From the NCBI GenBank assembly GCA_032128395.1, contig JAQBGV010000012.1, positions 44,746 through 108,745 on the forward strand: 64,000 bases of DNA, read 5' to 3'. The notes under the pieces were generated by a model. The model worked only from the letters and a program-made list of their open reading frames with translations. It did no database searches and had not been told where the DNA came from. Of the stretch, positions 18,420-28,071 are shown piece by piece. This stretch comes from JAQBGV01 sp032128395. GTDB lineage: Bacteria > Planctomycetota > UBA8108 > UBA1146. A program made the position numbers and the translations under genes. How positions within the stretch are numbered: position 1 is the stretch's first letter; each line of letters opens with the position of its first letter.

Positions 18420-19127
18420 TCACTCTCGGGCGGTGGCGTCCGACCTCGGCTTTCCGACATTTCCTCGCAGCCACTCCTTCACTTCGCTCGGTTCGAACCC
18501 GAACGGTCCCTGCATCCCTGCCTGGGCGATCCGTCCCTCTACATCGACGACGAACAGCCGCTCTGGCCACGCGCAGTAGGCCTCGTCGACGGTGTTCTCC
18601 ATGTCGTCGACGACGCACGGCATGGTGAGCGCCAGGCTCGCCGCGCAGCTCTGCGCGATCTCCCTCCGCTCGGTGAAGGTGGTCGGCTGGTCGAAGAGCA
18701 CTTCGTCTTCCTCGTTGCTCTCCATCTGCCACTCGTCGCGGGGATGGGCCTCGCGGATGTAGACGAAGAGAAACTGGACACGATCTCGGTACTGCTGGTG
18801 AAGGAGTTCGAGGGCATCAGCCTGACGCCGAAACGGCGGTCAGGTCCAACTGCCGAAGATCAGCACGACCGGCCGATCGCCGCGGAAGTCCGACAGCCGG
18901 ATCGCTCCGTCCCCGGACCGCGTCTCGAGCGCGAAGTCGGGTGACTCCTCCCCGACCAGAGGCACCGGTCGCAGCATCAGTGCGCGGATTTGGTTCCACT
19001 CGGGCACACGTTCCTCGGCGGGGCGCGCGTCCATCTCGGCGATCCATTTCTTCGCATACTGGTCCGCGGTCATCGCACATCCGATCAATGGAAGAAGTAG
19101 GCAACCGAAGAGAGCTTTGCCGATCAT
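18420..19127 (-). CDS. Deiodinase-like thioredoxin-fold lipoprotein with in-frame UGA (probable selenoprotein)
   Basis: Read through one UGA (18842-18840) this is a single 235-residue frame. Lipoprotein signal MIGKALFGCLLLPLIGC with lipidation Cys17; perfect AGGAGG before ATG 19127. After the linker come FRGDRPVVLIFGSWT, then UGA at codon 96, then PPFRRQADALELL, VQFLFVYIREAHP and CVVDDMENTVDEAYCAWPERLFVVD. Iodothyronine deiodinases have FGSxT-Sec-PPF followed by VYIxEAHP, and bacterial homologues have Cys there, so the UGA falls exactly on the active-site chalcogen. A SECIS-like hairpin follows (18829-18813). Expected role: selenol-based reductase or dehalogenase on the cell surface or in the periplasm; substrate unknown. 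If UGA is read as stop, only 95 residues lacking the active site are made. The gene follows the ABC exporter genes by 16 nt and may share their transcript. Confidence 0.85.
18813..18829 (-). promoter_or_regulatory. Candidate bacterial SECIS element
   Basis: In the mRNA, ten nt after the UGA, GGCGUCA pairs with UGAUGCC (7 bp, one G-U wobble) around the apical loop GGC. The loop begins 17 nt after the UGA and starts with two Gs, fitting published descriptions of bacterial SECIS hairpins (apical loop G, roughly 16-37 nt from UGA) that bind SelB. A second, competing CGCCG-UUU-CGGCG hairpin lies directly after the UGA. Confidence 0.65.
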
Positions 19128-19143
19128 TACGACCTCCTCAATA

Positions 19144-19932
19144 CTACGACGACGCCGACACGTACCCCCGCAGCGCGCGGTTCCACAGCAACAAGAGCAG
19201 TCCGAACATCCCCGCCATCACCGCGGCGAAGTGCAGGATCCTCTCGACCGTAAGCCCCGTGAACAGGGTGTCCGTCGGGAGCGAGGCGATCAGTGCCAGA
19301 GGCAAGACCGAGATCAACACCTTGCGGGTGAAGTCGGTGTAGATCTGATCGGGTCGTTCCGCGAGCTTTCCGATCGAGTAGAAGACCATCGCGAGCCCGC
19401 GGTTGGTGTGCAGCCAGAACACCGGGAGGATGAACAGGAGGTGGAGGCAGTAGAAGAGGAACGACCCTGCGCAGATCAGTAGCGCGAAGGCCGCGATGTT
19501 CATCGCCGTGAGGTCGCCGGGGTAGCGGGTGATCGCCCAGACCAGAATGCCGACCGCGATGAGCAGATTGATGAACGAATTCGCCGCGAACTCGCGCAGG
19601 CTCAGGAAAAAGAGACTCGAGACCGGTCGGACCAGGTAGTAGTCGAGATCGCCTCGATTCACCAAGATGGGCAGCCACCACATGTTGTTCGAGAAGAGCG
19701 TCATGTGGATCGCGTCGATGAGGAAGAACCCGGCGACGAAGATGTAGGCCTGCCCCAGGTTCCAACCGCCGATCGTCTCGGTCTGGCCGTAGAGTAGGGT
19801 GAAGAAGGTCAGGTTCACGGCGTAGAAAGCGCAGTCCATCACCACCCGGAACCAGAAGTCGACGCGGAACTCGAACGCCCGGCTGAACGAGAAGCGGAGG
19901 AAGTGGAGGTAGAGGCGGAAGTAGCGCGTCAT
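19144..19932 (-). CDS. ABC-2 type exporter permease, COG3694-like
   Basis: A 262-residue integral membrane protein with about six hydrophobic segments (FYAVNLTFFTLLY, FVAGFFLIDAIHM, FINLLIAVGILVWAI, IAAFALLICAGSFLFY, VLISVLPLALIASL, MAGMFGLLLLLW). NRGDLDYYLVRPVSSLFF is the cytoplasmic loop typical of this uncharacterised ABC-2 permease family. Its ATG shares one base with the preceding gene's stop (TGATG). It forms an exporter with the second permease and the ATPase upstream; transported compound unknown. Confidence 0.9.
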   Translation of the reverse strand: MTRYFRLYLHFLRFSFSRAFEFRVDFWFRVVMDCAFYAVNLTFFTLLYGQTETIGGWNLGQAYIFVAGFFLIDAIHMTLFSNNMWWLPILVNRGDLDYYLVRPVSSLFFLSLREFAANSFINLLIAVGILVWAITRYPGDLTAMNIAAFALLICAGSFLFYCLHLLFILPVFWLHTNRGLAMVFYSIGKLAERPDQIYTDFTRKVLISVLPLALIASLPTDTLFTGLTVERILHFAAVMAGMFGLLLLLWNRALRGYVSASS

Positions 19933-20744
19933 CAGATCCCCACGCCGGTGTATCCGAGTTGTCCCTTGCGCCACACCGGGACGCTCGCGAGGGCGACCAC
20001 TCCGCACCAACCGAGTCCCGCCGCGAGTCCCACGAGGTACTCTGCGCCGGTGAGTTCTCCCATCGCCACCCGTACCGGAAACTCGTAGCAGGCGACGAAC
20101 GGGAGCCAACGCAGCGCATGAGCCGCCTCCTCGGGGAACATGGCGAGGGGGAGCATCGCGCCGCCGAGCAGCATCGAGATGAACCGCAGGAGCACCCCGA
20201 GACTCCACACGTTGTCCGCCCAGAATGCGACGAACTGGAGCGGCACGGACAGGAGGAAGTAGAGGAGATTCCCCACCCAGAGCGCGGGGATCGTCATCGC
20301 GATGGTTCCCACGGAGAATCCCGCGTCCGCGGGCAAACCGAAGATCGCGATGAGGCCACCGGCGAAGAGGAACATCTGCACGACCTCGGGGAGGATCGCC
20401 CCGAGATGCTGGGCGTACTTGAACGCGACGTAGCGGGTGGGGTAGAGGAGGAACCGGCTCAACCCGCCGTCGTAGATCTCCCCCGCGATCTCCAGCTGCA
20501 GATCCGCGCCTCGCACCACCCGTCCGATCAGGTTCACACCGATCAGATAGACCATGATCGCCTCGAAGGTGAATCCGCGGAGGGTCTCCGCCCCGGTCGT
20601 CGAGAAGATCGCTCGCCAAAGGAACCAATGGACGACGACGGTGGCGATCAAGTTGGCGACGGCGGTGATCCAGAAGTCACCGCGGTAGCTCATCAGCTTC
20701 CGTGCCTCGAGAGAGATGAGCATCCGGAAGAGCCGGCCGTTCAC
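19932..20744 (-). CDS. ABC-2 type exporter permease, COG4587-like
   Basis: A 270-residue membrane protein, paralogous in layout to its downstream neighbour: RGDFWITAVANLIATVVVHWF, YLIGVNLIGRVVRGADLQLEI, GGLSRFLLYPTRYVAFKYAQ, then hydrophobic segments to LGWCGVVALASVPVW. GTG start at 20744 overlaps the ATPase stop by 4 nt (GTGA), which fixes the start; the longer frame from 20918 lies inside the ATPase gene. Heterodimeric permease half of the exporter. Confidence 0.9.
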   Translation of the reverse strand: MNGRLFRMLISLEARKLMSYRGDFWITAVANLIATVVVHWFLWRAIFSTTGAETLRGFTFEAIMVYLIGVNLIGRVVRGADLQLEIAGEIYDGGLSRFLLYPTRYVAFKYAQHLGAILPEVVQMFLFAGGLIAIFGLPADAGFSVGTIAMTIPALWVGNLLYFLLSVPLQFVAFWADNVWSLGVLLRFISMLLGGAMLPLAMFPEEAAHALRWLPFVACYEFPVRVAMGELTGAEYLVGLAAGLGWCGVVALASVPVWRKGQLGYTGVGI

Positions 20745-21748
20745 GTCGTCTCGCTCTCGGCCGGGGTGGCGCGGGCGTTCATGATCTTGGCGATAATGTC
20801 GCCGATCTCGGGCTCCTCGATGGTGATGTCGGCCACCTCGTAGTGGTGGAGGAGCGCCTGGGCGGCTTCCGGCACCCGCGCCCGCGGGACGCGCAACTTG
20901 ACTTGCGCACCGTCGCAAGTGACCACCTCACCGCAGCGAGACACTTCCGGTTCGGCGATGGTCAGCGTCCCGTTCCGCTTCAGGTGGGCGGTCACGATCT
21001 TGTGCGTGGCGTACTCCTCGACCACCTTGCGGAGCGGCCCGTCGTACACGAGCTCCCCCTCGCGGATGATGATGATCCGCTCGCAGAGCCGTTCGATGTC
21101 CTCCATGTAGTGACTGGTGAGGATCATCGCCGGAGCCCGCTCGCGCCGGTACTCGAGGATGAAGTCGCGGATCGCCTTCTGGGCGTTGAGGTCGAGACCG
21201 ATCGTCGGTTCGTCGAGATACACCACTCGTGGCGAGTGAAGCAGGGCGGCGATGAGCTCCATCTTCATGCGCTCGCCGAGGGAGAGTCGTCGCACTTGGA
21301 TCTGGAGCTCGTCCTCGATCGAGAGCATCCCGGCAAGCTTGGCGAGGTTGTTTCGGTACTCGGGCTCGGGAATCTGGTAGATCTCCCGGAGGAGCAGGAA
21401 GCAGTCCGCGGCGGGGAGATCCCACCAGAGCTGCGCTTTCTGTCCCATGATCAGAGCGATCCGGCGACGCAGCTCGTTCGAGCGTTCCCAGGGCACATGG
21501 CCGAGGACGCGCGCCTCACCGGAGGTAGGGTGGATCACTCCGGAGAGCATCTTGACCAGTGTCGTCTTCCCGGCGCCGTTTGCTCCGATGAGACCGACGA
21601 TCTCCCCCTCGCCGATGTGGAAGCTCGCCCCGCGCACCGCGTGCTTCGGGATCTTCCTCCGGACGAACAACGAGCGGATCGAGGCTTTCAGACCCGGGGC
21701 CTTCTTGTGGACCCAGAAGGTCTTTCGAAGATCGTTCACCTCGATCAT
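20741..21748 (-). CDS. ABC exporter ATP-binding protein, COG4586-like
   Basis: A 335-residue ATPase. MIEVNDLRKTF start, Walker A GANGAGKTT, Q-loop at ALIMGQKAQLWWDLP (Gln-Lys-Ala-Gln-Leu, typical of this family), signature LSLGERMKME, Walker B VVYLDEPTIGLD, His-loop LTSHYME. The ~90-residue C-terminal extension (from about 245) is characteristic of ABC-2 export ATPases. First gene of a translationally coupled set with two permeases; together a two-permease, single-ATPase exporter. The deiodinase-like lipoprotein is last in the same direction. Confidence 0.94.
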   Translation of the reverse strand: MIEVNDLRKTFWVHKKAPGLKASIRSLFVRRKIPKHAVRGASFHIGEGEIVGLIGANGAGKTTLVKMLSGVIHPTSGEARVLGHVPWERSNELRRRIALIMGQKAQLWWDLPAADCFLLLREIYQIPEPEYRNNLAKLAGMLSIEDELQIQVRRLSLGERMKMELIAALLHSPRVVYLDEPTIGLDLNAQKAIRDFILEYRRERAPAMILTSHYMEDIERLCERIIIIREGELVYDGPLRKVVEEYATHKIVTAHLKRNGTLTIAEPEVSRCGEVVTCDGAQVKLRVPRARVPEAAQALLHHYEVADITIEEPEIGDIIAKIMNARATPAESETT

Positions 21749-22076
21749 CGCGGACCCTCGGCATCGGGGGGAAAACGGCGGAGAGCGTGCCGGAAGCAGG
21801 GACAGTAGCACCCCGCCAGTGGGTCGTAAACCTACTTGGGGCGCCATCTCCCGACCTTGGTTTGCTTTCGGTGGGAGCGCGATTCCGATATCATCCCGCG
21901 CTCTGAATGGGACGTGCCCAGCGCTGTGCGCTCTTCCCGGTGGAGTGTCGGGTCCGTCTGCCGTACCCCGCCTGGCGGCTTCCCCCATCCCGCTGATGCC
22001 GCCGATGACGTGGGACGTGCGGTGATCTGGGTGGCCGGCGCGGTCGCCGCCTGGCTCACCTCCGAAAGGAATCGCG
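21749..22076. other. Divergent intergenic region, 328 bp
   Basis: Separates the minus-strand exporter from the plus-strand acyl-CoA operon and should hold both promoters. I see no coding frame with support. An AT-richer patch around CGATATCATCC (21887-21897) may be a -10 region but no convincing -35 accompanies it. Confidence 0.4.
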
Positions 22077-22946
22077 ATGACCCGCTTCGACGAGATCGAC
22101 AGAGTGGCGGTGATCGGCGCCGGCACCATGGGGAACGGCATCGCCCAGGTCTTCGCCCAGGCGGAGTACTCGACGGTGCTCATCGACCCCTTCGAAGATG
22201 CGCTCGTCCGGGCGAAGGCCTCGATCGAGAAGAACCTCGGGCGCATGGTGAAGAAGGAGATCCTGACCGCTTCCGCCGCGGACGAGGCGCTCGGCCGGAT
22301 CGCGTTCGAATCCAGCCTCGACGCCGCGGCCGGGGTCGGCCTCGCCATCGAGGCGGTCCCCGAGAATCTCGAACTGAAGCTCGAAGTGCTCGGCGGGGTC
22401 GATGAGAAGATGAATGCGGACGGGATCCTCGCCTCGAACACCAGCTCGATCTCGATCACGGTTCTCGCCGCGTCGACCTCGCGCCCCGAGTCGTTCGTCG
22501 GCATGCACTTCATGAACCCGGTGCCCGTGATGAAGCTCATCGAGGTGATCCGGGGACACAAGACCAGCGACCAGACCACCGAGACGATCTGCGAGATCTC
22601 GAGACGACTCGGGAAGGTCCCGCTCGAAGCGGCCGACTACCCGGGGTTCGTCGCCAACCGCATCCTCGCGCCGATGTTGAACGAGGCGTTCTACTGCGTG
22701 ATGGAGGGAGTGGCGGAGGTCCCCGCGATCGATGAGGTGATGAAGCTCGGCATGAATCACCCGATGGGGCCGCTCGCCCTCGCCGACTTCATCGGTCTCG
22801 ACGTCTGTCTGAACATCCTCGAAGTTCTCCACGAAGGCCTCGGGGATCCGAAGTATCGCCCCTGCCCACTGCTGCGTCGCATGGTCGCCGCGGGCGACCT
22901 CGGCCGGAAGTCCGGCAAGGGGTTTCACGACTACGCCGAGGGGTAG
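22077..22946 (+). CDS. 3-hydroxybutyryl-CoA dehydrogenase
   Basis: A 289-residue NAD(P)-dependent dehydrogenase of the Hbd/FadB2 family. Rossmann GxGxxG as VIGAGTMGNGIAQVFA (14-19), CoA/NAD region EAVPENLELK, ASNTSSISIT, catalytic His-Glu pair region GMHFMNPVPVMKLIEVIRG, and the C-terminal helical domain (DYPGFVANRILAPMLNEA, NHPMGPLALADFIGLD). It oxidises 3-hydroxybutyryl-CoA to acetoacetyl-CoA, or the reverse. ATG preceded by AAAGGAA. First gene of a six-gene set; followed after 8 nt by a butyryl-CoA-type dehydrogenase. Confidence 0.94.
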   Translation: MTRFDEIDRVAVIGAGTMGNGIAQVFAQAEYSTVLIDPFEDALVRAKASIEKNLGRMVKKEILTASAADEALGRIAFESSLDAAAGVGLAIEAVPENLELKLEVLGGVDEKMNADGILASNTSSISITVLAASTSRPESFVGMHFMNPVPVMKLIEVIRGHKTSDQTTETICEISRRLGKVPLEAADYPGFVANRILAPMLNEAFYCVMEGVAEVPAIDEVMKLGMNHPMGPLALADFIGLDVCLNILEVLHEGLGDPKYRPCPLLRRMVAAGDLGRKSGKGFHDYAEG

Positions 22947-22954
22947 GGACTGCC

Positions 22955-24111
<1,157 letters not shown>

Positions 24112-24112
<1 letters not shown>

Positions 24113-25071
24113 TGACCCGCACGGAGTCCCCCGAGGAGCTGGCGGCGGGGATCGTCGCCGGGGAAGCGCGGGCGATCGGTCGGGCGCTGACCTGGATCGA
24201 GTCGGAGGACCCGCGAGGTGAGCAGCTCCACTCCCTGCTGCCGAAGCGGGACGACGCGTTCCGACTCGGGATCACCGGTGCGCCCGGGGTCGGGAAGAGT
24301 TCGCTCGTCGCGGCACTCCTCGAGCACCTGCGCGCCGCGGGAGATCGGGTCGCGGTCCTCGCCGTCGACCCTACCAGTTCGATCACCGGCGGCGCGCTCC
24401 TCGCAGATCGAGTGCGGATGGGACGCCACGCCGAGGACGACGGGGTGTACATCCGGAGCCTGGCGAGTCGCGGCGGGATCGGAGGGATCGCGGCTTCGAC
24501 CGACATCGCCGCCGACCTGCTCGCGCGCGCGGGATTCCCACTCGTGTTGATCGAGACGGTCGGCGTGGGTCAACTCGAAGCCGAGATCGTGGAGGAAGCG
24601 GACGAGGTCTGGTTGCTCCTCTCCCCCGAGTCGGGGGACGCGATGCAGCTCCTCAAGGGGGGGATCGCGGAGCGGGTCGACCGACTGATCCTCCATCAGT
24701 GCGATCGACCCGGCGCCGACCGCCTACGGCAGGTCGCGGAGGAGATGGCGAACGAGAGCGGCGCACCGCCCCCCGTGGCGACGAGCGCGAGAACCGGCGA
24801 GGGAATCGCCGAGCTCGCAGCGCTCCTGCGCGACCGCGCGGCGTCGTCGCGCTCCGCCCCCGACCGTGAGCGGCGGCTGCGGCGGGTGTACCGGCGGTTG
24901 CGCCGGCGGGCGGAGCGCGGTTGGATCGCGGTCGGACTCGCGCGTGCAGGAGGAGACGAAGCCCTCGATGGACTCGCCGGGCGGGTCGAGCGTGGCGAGC
25001 TCGACCTGGCTCAGGCGGTGGCCCGACTGGTCGGGGCGGCGGCGGAGACGCCGAAGGAGAGCGACGCATGA
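24112..25071 (+). CDS. MeaB/ArgK-like P-loop GTPase with altered G4 motif
   Basis: A 319-residue G3E GTPase of the type that protects and reloads B12-dependent acyl-CoA mutases. Walker A GAPGVGKSS (~63), VLAVDPTSSITGGALLADRVRM, SLASRGGIGGI, and ETVGVGQLEAEI. Where G4 should read NKxD the protein has LHQCDRPG, so the Asn/Lys of the guanine-recognition motif are gone although Asp remains; the fused IcmF G-domain at 12.6 kb keeps NKFD. It may have changed nucleotide preference or activity. The partner mutase is not adjacent: IcmF has its own G domain, so a separate methylmalonyl-CoA mutase elsewhere is expected. Overlaps both neighbours (TGATG before, ATGA after). Confidence 0.88.
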
Positions 25072-26219
25072 TTCGACTCACCGAAGAGCACCACGACATC
25101 CGCGAGATGGTCGCGAACTTCTCCGATCACGAGCTCGCCCCTGGGGCCGAAGAGCTCGATGAGACCGAGGGGTACCCGACCGAGAGCCTTCGCAAGCTGG
25201 CAGAGCTCGGTCTGCTCGGGGTCACCGTTCCGGAGGAGCACGGAGGCTCGGGTGGCGATGCGCTGACCGCGGTCCTGGTGATCGAGGAACTCGCGCGTAG
25301 CTGCGCCTCGACCGCCATGGTCGTCTCCACCCACCTCTTCGATGCGACCTGCGCGCTCGTGTCGCTCGGGACCGATGCCCAGAAGTCGCAGTGGCTTCCG
25401 GGGATCGCGAGCGGCGAGACCATCGGGACGCTCGCGATCGCCGAAGAGGGGGCCGAGTCCGACGCAGGGGCGGTACGAACTCGGGCGACGCGCGGCGCGG
25501 ACGGCTGGAAGCTCACCGGCGGCAAGCGACACCTGATCAGCGGTCGCACCGCGGGATTCGCCGCGGTGGTCGCTCGCACCTCGGGAGACCCCGGGTCGAC
25601 GTGCAGGCTCGGTCTCTTCGCGGTCCCGGGAGGCGTTTCGGCCCCCGGCGTGACCGCCGCTCCGCTCGAGTCTCCCCTCGGCGGTCGCGGGGCAGGGATC
25701 GCCGACTGGACCTTGGACGATGCACGGATCCCCGCCGATGCCCTGCTCGGACCGGAGGATGGCTTCCGGTCGATCGCGCAGGTCCTCGAGGCTGGCCGGC
25801 TCGGCACCGCTGCGGTGGCGATCGGGGTCGGGCGCGGAGCGATCACCTACGCGGTCGGTTACGCGGGGGAGCGCCGGGCGTTCGGCCGCACGATCGATCG
25901 CTTCGGAGCGGTCCGCTCGATGATCGCCGAGGCAGCGACTGCGCTCGAGTCCGCCCGGCTTCTCGTCTATCGGGCGGCCACCTTGCTCGACGGCGGGAAG
26001 TCGGTCGCGATGGAAGTCTCGATGGCAAAGTTGGCGGCGAGCCGAGCCGCGTACACCGCGGCGAAGAGCGCCGTGCAGATCCTCGGCGGGAACGGCTACT
26101 CGCGAGAGTATCCGGTCGAGCGGATGTACCGGGACGCGGAGTGCCTCGAGCTCCTCGGTGGCGGGGACTCGCTCCACCGCATGCTGGTGTCCCGCGCGCT
26201 GGTCGGAGAATCGCGATGA
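25068..26219 (+). CDS. Acyl-CoA dehydrogenase family protein lacking the usual catalytic Glu
   Basis: A 383-residue ACAD-fold protein, paralogous to the gene at 22955. Fold motifs kept: ELGLLGVTVPEEHGGSGG, GTLAIAEEGAESDAGA (in place of ITEPxxGSD), ERRAFGRTIDRFGAVRSMI, ILGGNGYSREYPVERMYRDA. The segment normally holding the catalytic Glu (YEGTSEIQR) reads LLGGGDSLHR, so that Glu is Gly; the alternative Glu site used by isovaleryl/long-chain enzymes also aligns with Gly (EAGRLG). It may use another base, act on an unusual substrate, or be a non-catalytic partner. ATGA overlap with the GTPase and with the thiolase puts it firmly in the operon. Confidence 0.88.
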   Translation: MIRLTEEHHDIREMVANFSDHELAPGAEELDETEGYPTESLRKLAELGLLGVTVPEEHGGSGGDALTAVLVIEELARSCASTAMVVSTHLFDATCALVSLGTDAQKSQWLPGIASGETIGTLAIAEEGAESDAGAVRTRATRGADGWKLTGGKRHLISGRTAGFAAVVARTSGDPGSTCRLGLFAVPGGVSAPGVTAAPLESPLGGRGAGIADWTLDDARIPADALLGPEDGFRSIAQVLEAGRLGTAAVAIGVGRGAITYAVGYAGERRAFGRTIDRFGAVRSMIAEAATALESARLLVYRAATLLDGGKSVAMEVSMAKLAASRAAYTAAKSAVQILGGNGYSREYPVERMYRDAECLELLGGGDSLHRMLVSRALVGESR

Positions 26220-27397
26220 GAAAGGTGGTCGTCGCGGCGGCGCGCCGCACCCCGATCGGAAAGTTCATGGGTGGACTCGCGTCCCTCTCCCCCGCGGATC
26301 TCGGGGCTTCACTCGTCCCGACCGTGATCGCCGACTCGGGGGTCGCCCCGGAGGCCATCGGCGAGCTCCTCTTCGGCTGCGGAAGGCAAGCGGGAGCAGG
26401 CCCGAACGTCGCCCGGCAGGTCGCGGTTCGGTCGGGCCTTCCGCTCTCCTCGACCGCGGTGACCCTGAACATGGCGTGCGGGTCCGGACTCCTGGCGATC
26501 ATCGAAGGGCGGAACGCGATCGTGCGGGGGGAGCAGGACGTCATGGTCGTCGGCGGGACCGAGAGCATGTCCCGTCTGCCGTACTACCTCGAAGATGCGC
26601 GCACCGGCTATCGCCTCGGGCACGGCCAACTGGTCGACGGGATGTACCGCGACGGATTCCACTGCCCGCTCGCAGACCAGCTGATGGGGGCGACCGCCGA
26701 GAATCTCGCCGAGGAGTTCGACATTTCCCGCCGCTCGCAGGATGAGTATTCGGTCGAGACCCAGCGCCGTTGCGAAGTCGCCCGAGCGGAGGGGCGGTTC
26801 GCTGCGGAGATCGTCCCGGTCGAGATTCCGGGGCGGAAGGGTCCGACCATCGTCGACGCGGACGAGCACCCGCGAGACGGCGTCACCCTCGAATCGATGG
26901 GCAAGTTGAAGCCCGTCTTTCGCGAGGGAGGAACGGTCCATCCCGGAAATTCGAGTGGGATCACGGATGGCGCCGCGGCTCTGGTGCTCGTCGCCGAGGA
27001 GACCGCACATGATCTCCGTCTGCCGATCCTGGCCACTCTCGGGGCCTCGACTCGCGCTGGGGTCGAACCTGGTCGGATGGGGATGGGTCCCGTGCCTGCG
27101 GTGCGCAAGCTCCTCGAACTCACTGGGCGGGATCTCCGCGACTACCACCTCATCGAGCTGAACGAGGCGTTCGCGGCGCAGATCCTCGCCTGCGATCGCG
27201 AGCTCGAATTCGATCGAGAAAAGCTGAACGTCAACGGGGGCGCGATCGCTCTCGGTCACCCGATCGGGGCCACCGGCGCCCGCATCGTGGTGACGTTGAT
27301 CCATGAGCTACGTCGTCGCGGCGGCGGACTCGGTCTCGCCACCCTCTGCATCTCCGGAGGTCAGGGGCTCGCGCTCGAGGTGGAGGTCGCGGGATGA
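26216..27397 (+). CDS. Acetyl-CoA acetyltransferase (thiolase)
   Basis: A 393-residue thiolase with nucleophile Cys88 (NMACGSG), NEAFAAQ, the His of GGAIALGHPIGATGARI, and the second Cys in LCISGGQG. Cleaves acetoacetyl-CoA, or longer 3-ketoacyl-CoA, with CoA. With the hydroxyacyl dehydrogenase and the acyl-CoA dehydrogenase it makes a C4 beta-oxidation operon lacking only the hydratase, which is supplied at 38895. Start ATG overlaps the previous stop (ATGA); stop overlaps the next start (ATGA). Confidence 0.94.
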   Translation: MRKVVVAAARRTPIGKFMGGLASLSPADLGASLVPTVIADSGVAPEAIGELLFGCGRQAGAGPNVARQVAVRSGLPLSSTAVTLNMACGSGLLAIIEGRNAIVRGEQDVMVVGGTESMSRLPYYLEDARTGYRLGHGQLVDGMYRDGFHCPLADQLMGATAENLAEEFDISRRSQDEYSVETQRRCEVARAEGRFAAEIVPVEIPGRKGPTIVDADEHPRDGVTLESMGKLKPVFREGGTVHPGNSSGITDGAAALVLVAEETAHDLRLPILATLGASTRAGVEPGRMGMGPVPAVRKLLELTGRDLRDYHLIELNEAFAAQILACDRELEFDREKLNVNGGAIALGHPIGATGARIVVTLIHELRRRGGGLGLATLCISGGQGLALEVEVAG

Positions 27398-27684
27398 CCG
27401 AATCGGCCGAGCCGAAGGTGGAAGACCGACCGAGGCCGCGAACTCTCGCGAGCTCCGCGCTCTGGACGCTCCCGATGGCACTCGGGACGATGATCTTCCT
27501 CTTCGGGATCTTGATCTGGGTCCAGCCGGAGCTGCTCGCGTACATCGTCGCCGCCGCCTTCTGCGCGGTCGGTCTATCGATCATGGGTATCGCCTGGCGC
27601 ATGCGACCGGGATCGGGGCCCCCCCGCCCAGGCGGTCGCAGGGCACGCGACGGATCCTACGTCGAGTTCAGGGTCGACGAGTGA
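27394..27684 (+). CDS. Small two-TM membrane protein
   Basis: 96 residues; two hydrophobic helices (ALWTLPMALGTMIFLFGILIW and LAYIVAAAFCAVGLSIMGIAW) between a Pro/Arg-rich N-terminal and Gly/Arg-rich C-terminal tail. No family recognised. Coupled to the thiolase by ATGA, so a real last gene of the acyl-CoA operon. Its last 28 nt overlap a convergent membrane-protein gene. Confidence 0.75.
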   Translation: MTESAEPKVEDRPRPRTLASSALWTLPMALGTMIFLFGILIWVQPELLAYIVAAAFCAVGLSIMGIAWRMRPGSGPPRPGGRRARDGSYVEFRVDE

Positions 27685-28007
27685 CCGCCCATCGATCTCG
27701 GGATCGTGAGCGCATCGAGGGGAAGCCCCGTCCGCACCGCTTCTGACATCACCTTGCGATGGAGCAGGAACCCGAGGCCCATCATCAGTCCTCCGTACGC
27801 CGCGTAGAGCGCGTGCACCGCGAGGCGTCCCACTTCCCCATTTTGGATCAGCTCTCCGAGGGTCGGGACGAACGCACCCGGCAGGACTCTAGAGAACGCC
27901 TCGAGCGGGAATGCCAGGGCGAGCGCGACGAAGGACCCGATTCCGAACCCGTACCCGACGAGGAAGAGCGCGAGTCGATCGGCGGCGCGCAGGTCACGGC
28001 TTTCCAT
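27657..28007 (-). CDS. Small two-TM membrane protein, convergent
   Basis: 116 residues with two hydrophobic stretches (FLVGYGFGIGSFVALALAFPL and HALYAAYGGLMMGLGFLL). Start ATG 28007 has GGAGGGGA just upstream; the longer frame to 28124 has no ribosome site. No family recognised. Its 3' end overlaps the operon's last gene by 28 nt on the opposite strand. Confidence 0.7.
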   Translation of the reverse strand: MESRDLRAADRLALFLVGYGFGIGSFVALALAFPLEAFSRVLPGAFVPTLGELIQNGEVGRLAVHALYAAYGGLMMGLGFLLHRKVMSEAVRTGLPLDALTIPRSMGGHSSTLNST

Positions 28008-28040
28008 GAGAGTCCCCTCCGCTACGAGAGAAGAGTGAGG

Positions 28041-28071
28041 GCCGCCCCCCTCCGTGTGAGAGGGGGGCGGC
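28041..28071. terminator. Perfect 12-bp GC hairpin
   Basis: GCCGCCCCCCTC (28041-28052) pairs perfectly with GAGGGGGGCGGC (28060-28071) around a 7-nt loop. Lies between two minus-strand genes, upstream of the small membrane protein and past the end of the secretin-N-like gene. Probably transcription termination; no U tract. Confidence 0.55.

Noticed and set aside
18840..18842. Reading the TGA as a nonsense mutation that makes a pseudogene.
   Set aside because: It sits exactly at the Sec/Cys site of the family, both halves stay in phase with intact homology, and a SECIS-like hairpin follows; a random mutation would rarely hit that codon.
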